Below, one piece after another: positions 24,601-37,637 of a stretch of 64,000 nucleotides of DNA; positions within the stretch are counted from its first letter, which is position 1; every line of letters starts with the position of its first letter. The stretch comes from Lonicera japonica. Taxonomy: Eukaryota; Streptophyta; Magnoliopsida; Dipsacales; Caprifoliaceae. The notes below the pieces were generated by a model. It was not told the DNA's origin, did no database searches, and worked only from the letters and a program-made list of their open reading frames with translations. The stretch covers positions 54,115,328-54,179,327 of the forward strand of contig CM038464.1 of NCBI GenBank assembly GCA_021464415.1. Direction: 5' to 3'. The translations under genes and the position numbers were made by a program.

Positions 24601-26148
24601 CACTGACGTCTCTTTCTTGCTTTCTTTCTCTCAATGTTTTGTCGGTTTGTATAAATTTTTTGTATAATTTATTTATAGATTAAGCACTACTTTGTAGAAA
24701 ATAAATATTTTATTGAAAAAAAAAATGTGGAAAAGGGCCCTTACTCTCTACTGCTTTTGATAGGAATGGCACCAATTGGTTCCTATCCTCTTGTGGGCTC
24801 TACTTTTATGATGACGAGTACCACAGCTACAAACCCACTTGTGCCTTGTCCACAAACGGTTGAAAAATAGACGTAGTGGATTAGTGTAAATTTGGCCACA
24901 CAGGAACTGTGTGACAATAACTTGGCATAATTTAAACATCACATAGTGAGGAAACTGGTTTCTCTAGCATTGAATTTGTAATTTTTGAGTGATAGCTGGC
25001 ATTAACCTTATCGGTGTAAGGCAAGTCGGAGGCGTTTTTTGAAAAAAATTGTCAATATCTTTTGTGTGATCAATTTAGAATATATCCGTAAAATTTGTCA
25101 ATTTATCTACTTTAAACTTTTGTCTTTTTTATTCAAAATGATAAGATACATATGGGTGGTTTAAGAAGATGGAGGTCGATGACAGGACTCGATTCTAGAC
25201 ACTCTATGTGAATATTCACATAGTTCACTACCTAAACTCAATTCTGGATGTAAATTTATGGTATTTTAAATCGAGTTTAAATTTACAAGTATATCTACCC
25301 ATTAATATTATTGTATTACTTTTTAATTTAGATTCCTAATTAAAATATATACTTCTTTATTAATCTAGTTTCCTAATTTCATTAGGGAAAATTAGGAAAA
25401 ATAACCTTAAAGTAAGGGAAAATTAAAAATTTTAAAGATATTTCAACTGAAAATTGAATTTCAGGTTGAAATATGGGATTTGAGTCAAATTTTAGATATA
25501 ATTTTTACTAATTACCCTATCTTTATGCGATTAAAAAGAATGCTGAAAAGACTTATTAACAAATAATAATCACAAGTTGCAACATAAATTAGATAATTCA
25601 CATTTTCTTAATTTTTTTTTCCTTTATTTATATAATTATTTATAGTGTAGGTCCACTATTTTGCATCAAGATGTCTAGTTAATGGGGAGATGATTTTGAC
25701 TATTTAAGCATTGATAGTCACTTAATTGATAAGCTTTCCTTGAAATTATGGTTTCCTGTTTCTTATTATGTAAAAGTAGGGCCCACAAAAGCTTGGGGTT
25801 TAACCCACTGACCATCTTAAGTACAAACTTCAATACCATCATCATTATCTATTAAGAGTGGATTGGAGCTTCATCCTTTGAATTCTCCAACTTAAGAGGG
25901 ATTTCGATTTATCTCTAAGCATGACTATTGCCTTTTATGTTTATTGTGTGGGGGAGAGATGGGTGTGAATAGAGAATTTTAACTCAATGATTTCAAGGGC
26001 TTAGTCCAGACATGTCACCTCCGACATATATAGAATCTCGTACAAAATTTAACTAAAGAAATTTTTATTGACATATAAAACATTTTTCGAATTTTTATTC
26101 TAATGTTATGTTTAAAATATTGGTGTCTCTAATAAATTAAAATTTTAT
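21656..26148. other. Long intergenic stretch, no gene supported
   Basis: Open frames here are short. The pair of overlapping frames at 23375-23701 has no recognisable domain and was not accepted. The sequence is A/T rich with scattered homopolymers. No TIR, TSD or LTR pair was established. Confidence 0.4.
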
Positions 26149-26150
26149 TA

Positions 26151-26435
26151 CTCTATCCGTCTCAATTTAATTGTCCACTATTTTATTTTTGGATGTCCCA
26201 AAATAATTGTCCACTTTTTATATTTAGCAAGTTATTAATTAAAGCACTTTTTATTATTTTTAATATTACATTTTAAGCTCTCACCACTTTGTTTATTGTG
26301 GGTTCTGCTACATTTTTTTATTAGGAGAAAGGTAAAGGTCAATTTTGGAAATAAGGATTTTCTCTTAGAGTAATCATTATATCTCTTTAATTTTTAATTT
26401 TTCAAAATGTGACAATTAAATTGGGACAGATGTAG
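26151..26435. mobile_element. Stowaway-like (Tc1/mariner) MITE
   Basis: The left end CTCTATCCGTCTCAATTTAA and the right end, read inward CTACATCTGTCCCAATTTAA, are inverted and match the plant Stowaway terminus CTCCCTCCGTCCC. TA dinucleotides flank both ends (26149-26150 and 26436-26437). AATTGTC follows in both arms. It is 285 bp long and non-coding. Confidence 0.8.
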
Positions 26436-26437
26436 TA

Positions 26438-27283
26438 TTATAATAAGGGTTCTGGGCAAGTCCTTGGTCTAACTGTCATTTGAGACATAATAAGAGTATT
26501 TTAAACAATATAGCATATATTTCTTGTGTAAAATTTACAAAATTTATAATAATTTTGATCTACAATGGTCCTTTAAATTTGAATTTTATATGCAATGATT
26601 GTGTAAAATACACTAACACGTCAACTTTCTTTCTCTTTATTTTTTTTATAGAACTATCAAAATGTAACAGCTTTTAATGCAAAACATGAATTCTAATAAA
26701 AGTTATATATTTGAAATATACTCATCTAAATCAATAAATTAAGATCTATTATCAGTATAAGATTATGAAATAAAAGTTCAACAAAAAAAAATAAAAAATT
26801 GTTTAAGATGACATCTGAAATGTGTTAGCATCTTATTAATTTTTTCAAATTTTATACAAAAGTACCGATGAAATTTATTTATTTTAGAATTCAAACTTTG
26901 TACCAAAGTTACAAGACAAATGCTATAACTCCACTATGTTACACTTCTATTGACCTTAAAACTGCATTTGTGATATTAAGGTCGAGAGATTTAAACTTTT
27001 GAATATTTTTTTAAAACAAATTTACAAGGTTACTTTAGGAGATTAATGTTACATTCACCTCATGGTAAAACTTTTTATGGGTGCAATGTATTTTTATCTT
27101 CAACCAATGGTCTGGCATTCATTGCTTGGGGCGCCACCAAACGAGATTGAGATCAACCACCTTGAAGAAAAAAGATCTATTTGACTAGGCTTCTTTCCAT
27201 AAAAAATTTCTAAATTGTTCCGAAGTAATTGATAAGACTCGCATATAAAATATACAAATTTGCATGGGATTCAATATTATAAG
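26438..27283. other. Intergenic stretch, nothing recognised
   Basis: A/T-rich sequence without supported genes, TIRs or tandem repeats. Confidence 0.35.
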
Positions 27284-27508
27284 GTTGCGTTTGACGCGCA
27301 GGATAAAATGGCAAGATAAAATAACTTTATTCTATCCCATATTTGGTGTTCGTCAAGATTGGATATCTGGGCGGATTATTTATCCACTTAACCTTATTAT
27401 CCCACTGAGAGAGGGATTAACAAATCCCACCTAAGAGGTAGGATTGTTTTATCCCGTCCTGATGGGATTACTATCCGATTCTCTAATCCGGCGTGTCAAA
27501 CACACCCT
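27284..27508. mobile_element. Short TIR MITE (GGxTGyGTTTGACrCGC ends)
   Basis: The left end GGTTGCGTTTGACGCGCAGG and the right end, read inward GGGTGTGTTTGACACGCCGG, are clear inverted copies about 225 bp apart. The interior has repeated ATCCCA/GGGAT-type segments. The flanks (ATAA and CTAG) do not give a clean TSD, so the superfamily is only guessed to be Tourist-like. Confidence 0.55.
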
Positions 27509-28762
27509 AGAAGTCTTTTGCCGCAACACTTGCTAATTTTGACAATGCGACTGCTATTGTCACATGGACAATTTAATACGCAGAGATACATAAATACATA
27601 TATACTTATTGAATGTTTTAGGAATTTTTAATTCACTGATTTTTCTGGCACGAAAAGATACACATCAATCCATTAAAATGAGAAAATTTACCAGAGATAT
27701 AATAGGGACATTTTTTAGTTAAAAAAATATTTATGTTGTGCAAAACTAGAAATCAAGGTATAGTTGTTGGAAAAATGGTATAAAAATTATTTTTATTAAG
27801 CCATTTTAAGGGTAATTTTGAGTCAAACCTTACACTCGATTGTCAAAAGTTATGATTAATTGTGTTCTCCTTTGTAAGTATATCGAAATCATATATTTAT
27901 TTGTTCAAAATAGTTATGGGGTGAATGGAAAATTATCATCCAAAGTGAGCTACTCGAGATGAAAAATAGAATGGATGAATGAAAAAAAAAGTCAAGTCCC
28001 ACATGGAAACTTTCTTGAAGATGTGCTTATAAGGAGTCACCTCTTATAAGCTTGATAAGTAATCAAGAAAAATAAGGCTCTCTCACATATGGGTAGGGTG
28101 TAAATCATGGATCGACGAACCAAACGACTTATGTGTGCCCACACTTGCGGACATGATTATCAACACAAAAGCCCATCTACACAGGGCCTCGTTTTGCACT
28201 TGGATCTACTTTTCCTTTCCATAACTTTTGTAACAGCCAGCCGTTTTATTAATCTTAAATTAACCACAATATTTTATGTTTTTGGATTCAATTGATTTGA
28301 TTGAATCATAATCAACCAAAATAGTTTCATATTAAATTAATGCAATTAAGGCCATGTTCCTCATGAATTATATAAATTAGTGCATTCATTCCACACAAAG
28401 ACACGCACCTCCCACAAAATTTCCCTTTAGCTTCTGCAGTCATTCATTTTTAAGTTTAGGTTCAACTATGGTGATTTTGTTCAAACATAATTTAGTTCGT
28501 TGGTGATTAACACATCGTTTCAAAAGGTAGATATTCTTACACTTTTTTATTATGGGAAACAGACGTTACTAGTAGCCTCAAAGCACCCCTGTGAAGTGGC
28601 GTGATTGTTTTAAAGAAATTTTATGATATAAGACTCGATATCCATTTTTTTATTATATTCTCTTATCATTTTAACTTTTTAACAATTTTGAAACAATAAT
28701 TGTAAAATCTAAATATGATAATTAATAGTCATGTTTAGTTTTTCAATTTGTTGAAAGTAAAA

Positions 28763-29840
28763 ATGGCAACTGAAATTGATGGTACCAAAACGATCCTATA
28801 GAACCTTCATGTTCTTGCTATGGCAAACCTTTTGTTATTCCAACCATTACACATGTCTTTGTTGTCAAAGGAGAAAAACCAAGGAAGTTCAATGGACATG
28901 ATTTTAAAAAGGTGGCGACATAAAAGGTTATTTTATATAATTAACCACTCTAAAACTTGCACGATTCTTGATTAAGGAACGCCAAAAGCTCAAAGAGGAT
29001 AAGCAAGCTATTCAAGTAGTTTGCGATGTTATTGCTTGGAATCATTCTAATTGTTAGTGCATAAATTATATTATGAATGGTCTAACTAATTCTTTATACA
29101 ATGTTTACATTGTAAAGAAAACGGCTTAGAAATTGTGGGAATCGCTAGACCGAAAATATAAAACCAAAGATACCGATGCCAAGAAGTTTATCGTAGGATG
29201 CTTCCTAGACTATAAAATGGTTGATTTTAAGATTATGATTAATCAAGTCTAAGAAATACAAGTAATCTTGCATGAGATACACGCCAAATGAGTGTATTTG
29301 AGAGAAAGTTTTCAAATGGCTTAAATCATTGAGAAACTGCCACCAGCCTGGAAAGACTTTAAGAATTACTTTAAGCATAAACGAAAGAAAATAGGAGTGG
29401 AGGATCTAATTATTAAACTTCGCATAGAATAAGACAACGGAATATCTGAAAAAAGATGGGAAAATACTTTTGCAACGAATGCAAATGTTATGAAACATGG
29501 TCACAATTCAAAAAATAATAACAAAAGCAAAGGAATCAAGTTGTGACTTAAGGGAGGAATCTCCAATAAGCTAAAGTTTCAAGGAGAGTGTTATAATTGT
29601 AACAAGATGGGTCACAAATTTGCCAATTAAAGGAATAGGAACATGGAAACTAATATGATTGAAGTCATTGATCAAGATGTTTCTGACATAAATCATTTAA
29701 TTATTGTTACTGGGGTGAACTTGGTGGGTTTAAACCTAAAGGAATGGTGGATTGACACCGGTATTACCCGTCATGTGTGCTTTGCAAAAGATTGTTCTCC
29801 ACTTTTCAACCTATCAAAAATGGGGAAAAAATATATATGA
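28763..29840 (+). pseudogene. Decayed Ty1/copia gag with the start of the protease
   Basis: Reading across several stop codons, the strand encodes a copia-type gag (UBN2-like): [22 protein letters not shown], [25 protein letters not shown]-like and EKLPPAWKDFKNY. A zinc knuckle follows near 29589 (C-Y-N-C-x4-H-x4) whose fourth ligand is lost. Then comes the protease start, WWIDTG, near 29745; the last part (29643-29840) is still open. Sequence resembling a copia LTR or leader lies at about 27960-28560, but no tRNA primer site or LTR pair was found. The copy is dead, and the LINE that follows begins directly at its 3' end. Confidence 0.75.
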
Positions 29841-29844
29841 AAAA

Positions 29845-30505
29845 TATGCACTAGATTGCTTGGAAGACTCTTTGTAAATTGAAAAGAGAGGGTGGTCTTA
29901 AATTTAGATATATTCAAGCTTTCAACAAATCACTTTTGGCCAAAATTGGTTAATGGCTTCTTAATAATGAGAACTCTCTTCTATCCAAAGTTCTAAAAAG
30001 GCAAGTACTACCCAAACTCTGATTTTATGGATGCGACTTGTGGGTATCGGCCATCATATGTTGGGCAAAGCATACTTTGAGGCCAAGAATTATTAAAAGA
30101 AGGTATTAGATGGTAGATTGGTAATGGCTCGTCTGTGAGAATGTATAACGATAGATGGGTTGCAAGACCATTTATGTTTAAAATTACGTCTTCCTGAAAA
30201 CTACATGAAGATCAATGTTGTAGTTGATGATCTCTTTTTTTCTAATGGTGAATTGCATATAGGCTTCTTACGCAATCATTTTTTGCAAATGGACATTGAT
30301 GAAATTTTAAAAATCCCTCACACTAAGATTCATAATAATGATGTTCGAATGTGGCACTATGATAATTTGGGTGCCGCAGTGGGTATCGGTGTATTGTAGA
30401 CCGCGTCTCTCAAAGGGAATCGTCCTAGGGCTCGAGTCTTAGTGATTGGTGAATGGCGCTATGGAAAGTTTCAATTCCTAAAAATGTTTCGCGTGGAGAG
30501 CATCT
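29845..30505 (+). pseudogene. LINE ORF2 fragment, part 1 (upstream of the gypsy insertion)
   Basis: The translation with a few stops reads like the region after the reverse transcriptase in plant LINEs: WKTLCKLKREGGLKFR, AFNKSLLAKIG, NSLLSKVLK, YYPNSDF, RWRIGNGSSVRMY and VRMWHYDN. It is 5' truncated next to the copia gag remnant. Its reading frame continues after the gypsy element, at 38387 onward. Confidence 0.75.
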
Positions 30506-31365
30506 TGTTGGTGCGTAAAACTAGGCAAAGGTTGTTTAGACCACAGAGTCAAATGATTAGGATAATAAGTGTAGCAAGCTAAGAGAGTCAAATATGTATA
30601 AAGGAGGTTGGCCTCATATGAAAATATGAGTTAGTCCTCCTCTGTGAAATAGAGTTAGGAGCTTGGTTTGCCTTATATTGAAATAACTGAATGGCCGTTA
30701 CAAGCTCACAAAGTCTCTCTAGTTGTTATATCCTTACAAAATTACAATGAGAATATGCTTGAGCTACACGAGTTCTACATACCCTATGTTGGGAGCTCTA
30801 ATATGTTCTTTGTAGCTATATTCTCTCTATTTCTTTTGCTTGCTCACTATTGGCCACTTGAATGATGGATTCTCTCTTACTGTAGTTAATTCTTGGTTGT
30901 TGTTCAATCATTCAGATAAGTAAATGCTTCTTCTATATATATGAGATAGAGGAGACATGTGAGGGGAGCTCTGCGGAGTAGGTTCAAGGCCATCCCCAAT
31001 TCCCATCAACCCTGACTTTGCCTCCCCAGGGATTCCGGCTCATTAAATGCATTGGGTATTCATTTAATGAATGGAATGGAGGTTCTACGGTGTCTTGCGG
31101 AGTTGGTAGCAGTCGCCCATACTGTCTATGCCTTTCCTAACACAGTGGTTGACCAGGGAGCTTTGTCTTCCGAGCTCTATAATCCATTGCTCAAAGACGA
31201 TCCTCCGGTCTGGGAGAACCGTTGGTTGGAACTCTGACTCCTAAATAACCCCTGATTAGAGCTCTCTAACTCTGTTTACTAAAGGGTAACGATGCCGCTG
31301 ACGTAAGAAGCCACGTGTCTGCTCGTGGTTGGCAAAATAAATTATGCAACTTATTTGCACCATCA
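30506..31365 (-). repeat. LTR of the gypsy element (3' LTR by coding direction)
   Basis: It begins TGTTGGTGCGTAAAACTAGG and ends GCACCATCA. It aligns throughout with 37638-38386, including GAAAATATGAGTTAGTCCTCC and GACGTAAGAAGCCACGTGTC. It carries about 115 bp near 30730-30845 that the other LTR lacks. Confidence 0.85.
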
Positions 31366-31983
31366 ATTGCCCTTATCCTTACCACTTATCTCAGAAGAAC
31401 TGATTGGGAAGGATTATTTTTAGATTAACACCAGGGGTAAATCAGAGCTCTAACGATCAGACCGTCTGACGTGCAGATTAGTTAAGCGAACAAATGAGGC
31501 CAATGGCTTTAGGGATTTGAATTATGGGCTTCGTATACCTTTTTGGTCCTTATATGTTATTATTTCAGAGCTCTTTATTAGGCTGTTACCTTTTAGGTGA
31601 GATCATGCCCATCAATTTCGTATTTCTTGGTGAATGTGCAAACGTATGGTATTGGGTCTGTGAATGGGCAGTTAAGGCTTGAATGGATAGTTAGGTTCTC
31701 CCACACAACTTACATAAACCCCTTTGCCTTAATAAAATTTTTATTTCATCTTTCTTAAACCGTAGGCATTCTTAGAGCTTATAGTGCTCATAAACTCCCT
31801 TCTTCAGTTAATCTAGCCTACAGAGTTTCGTTGGAAAACTCTTTTAAGCGATTCTCTAGCGTTCCCTTAGAGGATCTCTTCGAATCAATCCACCACTTTT
31901 CACCCACGACTCATCTTCATATCGTAGTTAGCTTGATGGAGCAGTTAAGAAACTAAGGGAAAAACCTTGAGATCTCTCCTCGA

Positions 31984-34900
31984 GTGGAGGTAAGTTCTTC
32001 CTCGAGATTAGCTTTGGCTGCCGCTTCTCAACACAGAACCATCACTATCATTGATAATGACGAGTTAGTTACCACCACTTTTCTTCCACCAACGGTCGTT
32101 TCTTCTAAGGACGCCATTAAGGTGTACTCAAAATACATCAACTTTTTGTCGATGTTTTCCATTCCTTTTATATTTTTTGCAGCAGATATCCCAACATTTA
32201 GAGATAGATATTAAATTCCTACCGGAGTTAGGATTAGGGCTCCTAACTCGGAGTAGGGAACTTACTATTATAGACCTAGGGAGGTCTGTTTTTATGAGTT
32301 CGCCTTCTAGCGTGGGCTCCGCTTCCCCATGGATGACTATTTAAGGGAGCTGCTGGCAGCCTTCGATCTGGCCCTTGTCTGGCATCACCAAATATGTGGA
32401 GCTGCCTAATAGGCCTCATCTTGATCTTCAGAGCCGAATCTACCAGAAGCCATGAGGTCTCGACAAAGGAATTTCTTACTTTGTTCCAGCCCAAAGATGA
32501 ATGGAGTAGGAACCAAGGGACCCTTAGTTGTCCGAGCAGATTAAGAGCTGCCAAACTCATCTAGAATCTCTCAGATAACATTCCTAACTGAAAAAAGAGA
32601 TTCTTTTATATTTTCGAAATGGTCTGGGAACACGAGGTCGACTGTCCCAACGTGGTGGACTTGAAGACTTGGTTCACCGAACCTAGTAACATTCGTAAGT
32701 GTCAACCGTTTAATTCTCTTTTATTATTTTCTTGCAATCCCAGAGCTAATTATTTATTTATGACTTCGTTCTCTGCAGTGAAGGAGAAGAGGCATGCTCC
32801 TGTGTTTTCCCCCTGGATAGTAGATGCCAAGAGGTTTGCCCAAAAGCATTAGGCAGAGATAACAGCTCCGGAGATGCTTTGGCGCTTCGACTTGGGCCCC
32901 AGGCCTACGGACAAGGATTCAGCCATCAAAATGTGGAGGAGCTCGAGCTAAACAAGCCATTCGTGGTGCTCACTGAGAAGGACCTCTCCGCCATAACTAC
33001 CAAGTCCTTTAAGGACGAGTCCGCAGCTCCTTCAGCCATCGAATGGCCGAAAGAGGAAGAGGGGGAAGGAATGCTTCAGAGGAAAAAGTTTAAGCAATCC
33101 ACAAGCGTCCTCCCTCTGCGTCAACTTTCCTTCTCACCTCTAAGTAAATTATATTTTATTTATTTTAATATTTTGTATAGAGCTCCTTATGTTTATCATG
33201 GCGTACGTCTCTGTATGCCACAGATGTACCTATGGCGAACAACCCAGGGATGGTGAGCAAGAGGAAGATGACTCTTCAAAGAGCTCCTCAGAGCAAGAAA
33301 TCCAAAACAAATGAAGGGACCTCTATCCCAGAGCACGGCGTAGACCGAGGCGTCGTCCCACCTCTGGGCTCACAGGAGGTTGGGCTTAAGAAGGATGGGG
33401 ATTTTGAAGATGAGGTCATGCTGCCTTCTACATCGAAAGAGGCTTCACCATCCAGGATAGTTTTAAGTAGGTAATCTTCAATGATGAAAACCTACAGGAG
33501 CTCGACCTTGTGGAAGCCTAGCGTCAGTCAGCTTTCGGAGGCGCTGCTAGTGTGAGAATTCCGACATGACCCCCCACCGTCGTTTCGGTTCGCTCCGTTG
33601 GTTTGGAAAGGTTTTAGAATTGCCAATAGGTTTTCGAAAAAATAGACAAAAATGTATTTTTGTACCCTTTTAGGGTACATAGCAGTCTGCGTAACCATAG
33701 TGAGTTCGAAAACTATGTTACGATGCGGGAATGTGTCAGGCACCCGCATTGCCCTTTCGGCTTCTAAATGGATATGCTTGATTTTATATTTTATCTTGCT
33801 TCCTACTGTTTGTAGCCTAAAATGCATATATATCAATTTTATTAACATGCTGGAGTGAGGGTGCAGTTTACGAAGCAAATTAACAAAAATAACTAAAAAC
33901 TAATTGGTCACTACCAAAGACCGATCGGTCTTCTTATAACAGTGAACCGATTTATCAAGTTTTCTCAAGATTTGGTGCAAGGGATCATGCAAGAGTTGTT
34001 TTAAGACCATATTCAAGACATATAAATGTATTTACAGTGTATTCTTAGCCCACAATCAATTTTACATATCATACAATTTAAGTTTAACCAATTTCGGGTT
34101 AATTAATATATACGCAGTATGTTTGTTATATACAACATTTAAAACAATTTATATACACTTGCGGGGCAGTAAATAGTTTAAAATTTACTCAAGCGAATTA
34201 AAAGAATACATTTTTCTAAGACCGACTTAAGCGAATTTAAAATAATTTATATACACATGTAGGGCAGTAAATAATCTATCACCGATCCATGTGACAGACT
34301 GATAGATCCGTGCGATAGACAGACCAATCGATCATTGTGTAAACAGATTCGGAAAGGCAAAGACCAACTGATTACCGCCGGAGACCGACTTGTAAGCACT
34401 GAAAATTGATTAGAATGTTAGGAAGATCGATTAGGTTTCTAGGAAGACCGATCAGTTTTACCAATGACCGATCAGTCTGTTGTATGGGCTGCTTACTTTT
34501 CTGCTCTCTTGATCCTTTAAACTCAATAGTGACTATCCGGTGCTATTGGACTTTTAAGTAAGCCCTTTGCGGGTGTTGTCTGAGATCAGTATTTGATTTT
34601 CAAGGTGTTCTGGCTCTGCTCTTGTTTGGTCAAATAATGGGCAGCCTCTTTTTTTTTAAGGGTCATAAAATGGGGTGTCTACAGCCAGCTTTGCCACCCC
34701 TAGGACGGACAGGAACGGGTCTAGGTTCTTCATCCCTAGAGTAACTTTGCCCCATTTGGGTGCGGGCATGCTCCTAAATGCAAGGGCCGCAGGGGTTAGC
34801 TAGTTAGCCAATGAGTACGGTTATTTTATAAGTTGGGTAAATACTCCTACCTCACTTATTTTCTTTGTATTTTCACTTCTTGAGCTCTTTTCTAATCGTC

Positions 34901-35669
34901 TTTTTTTTCCAAGCCCTCTCTCTTTTCTACTCTACCTTCCATATAGCTGAGGATGGTATAAATAACCTAGCTCAAGCTACATCTCAAGAGGCTTTAAATA
35001 AGGCCAGATCAAACCTAGTAGCTGTCGAAGAGAACAAGAAGAAGATGCTGGCCCAGGCTAGGAAAATATTAGCTGAAACGATGAACCTGCGGGCCCAGCT
35101 GAGCGCCCTCACAGATCAGACTCAAGTTACCATCGGCATAGCTCGTGCGAAAGCAGAGCTCAACCACAGAGGTAGGGAAAAGGCCTTGAAACTGGTGGAG
35201 TTGGAGCGTCATGGTAGGGAGGAAGTCACCAGAAGTCTCAAAGAGCTCCAGAGCCTACTAGCAGTAAGGGATAACGAGCTATTTTCCTCTTGTTAGAACA
35301 ACGAGGCCATGAAAGGCCAGATCTTCGAGCTAGAGAAAGAGAACAAAGAACTTAAATATTCTTTCCCACTATCGAGCTTTAGACGATAGAGAATTTCTGC
35401 ACTTAAAGAAGGATACTTGGGAATATCAGCGACGCCTTATAATAGGCTTCTTCAAGTGCCAGGAGCTCGCCCTATAATAGCTTGACAACCTTTAGGGGCT
35501 CGAGCTCCCTTCCGACATGGGCGTGACTCCAGAGCTCGATGCCAAGATTTTGGAGAAGATGGGAGACATTTTAGCTATTCTCTTGTTTACTAGGGAAGAA
35601 GAACCCGGCCTGCTAGAGAAATAGGAGACCGATAAACCTTTGCCCTCTGAGGATGGTGATAAGGCTTAG
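31984..35669 (+). pseudogene. Antisense gene-like segment of the gypsy element (PF04195-type), with introns
   Basis: This segment lies on the plus strand, opposite to gag. Reading across stops, it contains RDRY-IPTGVRIRAPNSE, EVCFYEFAF, LRELLAAFDLA and a charged C-terminal coiled coil (AEDGINNLAQATSQEALNK ... RSLKELQSLLAV, 34955-35290). That order resembles the plant 'putative gypsy type transposon' domain (PF04195) followed by a coiled coil. Intron-like signals are present: GTAAGT near 32694 with CAG at 32778, GTAAAT near 33142 with CAG near 33221, and a pyrimidine-rich 3' site ending at about 34947. Stops at several places and a probable solo LTR (33551-34683) show that it is no longer functional. 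The domain name is from memory. Confidence 0.6.
33551..34683. mobile_element. Probable solo LTR inside the antisense segment
   Basis: It starts TGTGAGAATTCCGACATGACC and ends GGGGTGTCTACA, the TG...CA form. The flanks GCTAG (33546-33550) and GCCAG (34684-34688) match at four of five bases. It has several GACCGATC-type palindromes and repeated GGGCAGTAAATA segments. It carries no open frames of note. Confidence 0.55.
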
Positions 35670-35773
35670 CAATGGTCAAACAGCTCGGTAGATTTAGGAG
35701 TAGCAGTTGTAGGATTTCCTATTTTCCTTCTTTTTCTTTTTTTGTAATAGAAGTTTTAGGACCTTGTGAGGAT

Positions 35774-36010
35774 TCAGTGAATATTGTGATTTCCTACCAT
35801 AGCTGTAACCACTAGAGGATCAGCATGCAGGAATTCTATACCACTCATGTCTTCGTCTGTGAAGGTGATATTTGCGACGTCATACTTCACCATCTTTGTG
35901 GGCCTGAAGCTGAAGAACTCTGCCCCGGAGCTCGAGCATTTGGCATGTCTGATGTAGGCCTTCCTGGACCTATTTTTGTTACTCGAGAAATACGAGCCCC
36001 TCTCAATCAT
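35774..36010 (-). pseudogene. Gypsy protease, N-terminal remnant
   Basis: ITFTDEDMSGIEFLHADPLVV and MVGNHNIH match the segment just before the gypsy protease active site (ITFSDED ... ALVV). The frame stops before the expected DTGSS motif, and the sequence then passes into the antisense segment. This marks the deletion junction of pol. Confidence 0.65.
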
Positions 36011-36076
36011 ATAGATCCCATTTATATGTTCATTTCCCTTAGCTTTTGGGGGAACTTCCTTCTTCTTATTTACATA

Positions 36077-37557
36077 TTAACGGAGCTGCCCACGTTGGAT
36101 GAGTTTTTTGATCTTCTCTTTCAATTTCCAGCAGTCATCAGTCTCGTGGCCGTGATCCTTATGGTGCAGGCAGTATTTTGTTGTATCCTTCTTCTTTTCT
36201 GAGGTGATCATCTTTCGGGGCTCTGGGAGCTGCTCTGGGTCTAGTTGGGCATAGACCTCGCCCAAGGGAGCTGTCAATGGAATGAACTGCTGGCGAACCT
36301 TGCCTTAGCTTGATTCATACCTATTTGACTCATTCTTTCCCTATCTTTCTTGACTATGGAGTGGACTGTGTCCCCTTTGGCACTTAGAGAAGGGCAGGAG
36401 AGCTGAGAGACCTGATAAGTCACACCCCTGTAGAGTTTCTTCCACGCTAATTTTCTTGTTGACTTCATCTAAGAGCTCGAACATAATTTTAGGTACCATC
36501 CTTGCCCGAATCATTAGGCTATTCAGGGGAGCTCACCTCTTCCATGAATGCTACCACTGCCACACCCATGTTGAGGTCAGTGACTGTAAGGCTTTCCTAA
36601 TTGAATTGGCAAGCATAGTCCTTCAGACTTTCTGTCAATTTTTTTTTGATAATGAAGAGGTAAGTGGAGGACTTGGATTGCTTTCAAGTTCCAAGAAAAT
36701 AGGAGATGAATCTAGTTTCGAGCTCCTGCGAGCTCTGTATCAATCTGGAAGTATGTTGTTGCACCACATTCTGGCCACACCCTTAAGAGTTGTAACGAAC
36801 GCCTTGCACACAATACCATCTAGGCCCATTATATTCCCATACTACTACCAGTGGTCTACTAGGTATGTGATTCCGTCGTACGACTCCAACGTTAGGAACT
36901 TGAACATCTTTGGGACCTGGCAGCTCTGAATATGCTCCACAAATAGGGACTTAGAGTCTCTCACCAAAGCTGCAGCTGAGCTTCCTCATAAATGGCACAT
37001 TGTCTTCATCATTTCGGTCATCTGAGTTCTCATTTTTAACTTAAACCTATTTTTGACCTCTTCTATGGATCCCTTGTAGGATATCCTATCAAACACGAAC
37101 CCTCGAGGTCTGGCATCGGCTTCTTGTTCAAGTTTTGGTACTAGAGGAAAAGGAGGTCGAGCTCTTGTGTTTCGACTCTGATGCTGAGTGGTTCTTTCAG
37201 AACATCCTTCGCGGACCACTGTCATTTGTGGGTTCCTCACCGGTGGTGAAGGAAGTCTAATTGAAACTTCTTCAAAGAAGGACTGCATCCTAGAGCTGGA
37301 TCAGTTAGATTCATACTCACTGGTTCTGTTACGGCTCCCCTTAGATTCTCTGAGACGGTCTCCAAACCTTTGTATAGTTGGGACTAGTGCAGGAATTGGG
37401 TGAGCAGTGGCAGACGCAAAGGAAAAAAATAACCTGTCTCTCGAGCTGGATGGGGTGTCTGTCTCTGGGCCATGAGCCTATTAATTTGGACTTGAAGGGC
37501 AGCCTATTGTTCCTTGAGTGCCACCAGGGGGTCTGGCTAAGTTTGTCCTAAAGACAT
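36077..37557 (-). pseudogene. Gypsy gag, decayed
   Basis: Read on the minus strand across stops and frameshifts, it starts MSLGQT, with PDPLVALKEQ and stop codons already at codons 7 and 18. A retrotransposon gag domain follows at about 36920-36460: SYDGITYLVDHW, NIMGLDGIVCKAF, TTLKGVARMW. It ends with KYCLHHKDHGHETDDCWKLK and EKIKKLIQRGQL (36077-36277), the typical knuckle of this gypsy group. The open frames at 36986-37288, 36274-36468 and 36077-36277 are surviving pieces of it. Confidence 0.75.
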
Positions 37558-37618
37558 GGTGATTTTTAGATGTGTTTTTGTTTGAAGAGAAGTGTACATG
37601 ACTTGAAAAAGTGTCATT

Positions 37619-37637
37619 CCCACAGACGGTGCCAAAC
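37619..37637 (-). other. Primer-binding region of the gypsy element
   Basis: On the minus strand GTTTGGCACCGTCTGTGGG follows the LTR directly. It resembles the TTTGGCGCCGTCTGTGGG motif seen beside the 5' LTR of many plant gypsy elements. This supports minus-strand orientation. Confidence 0.6.
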
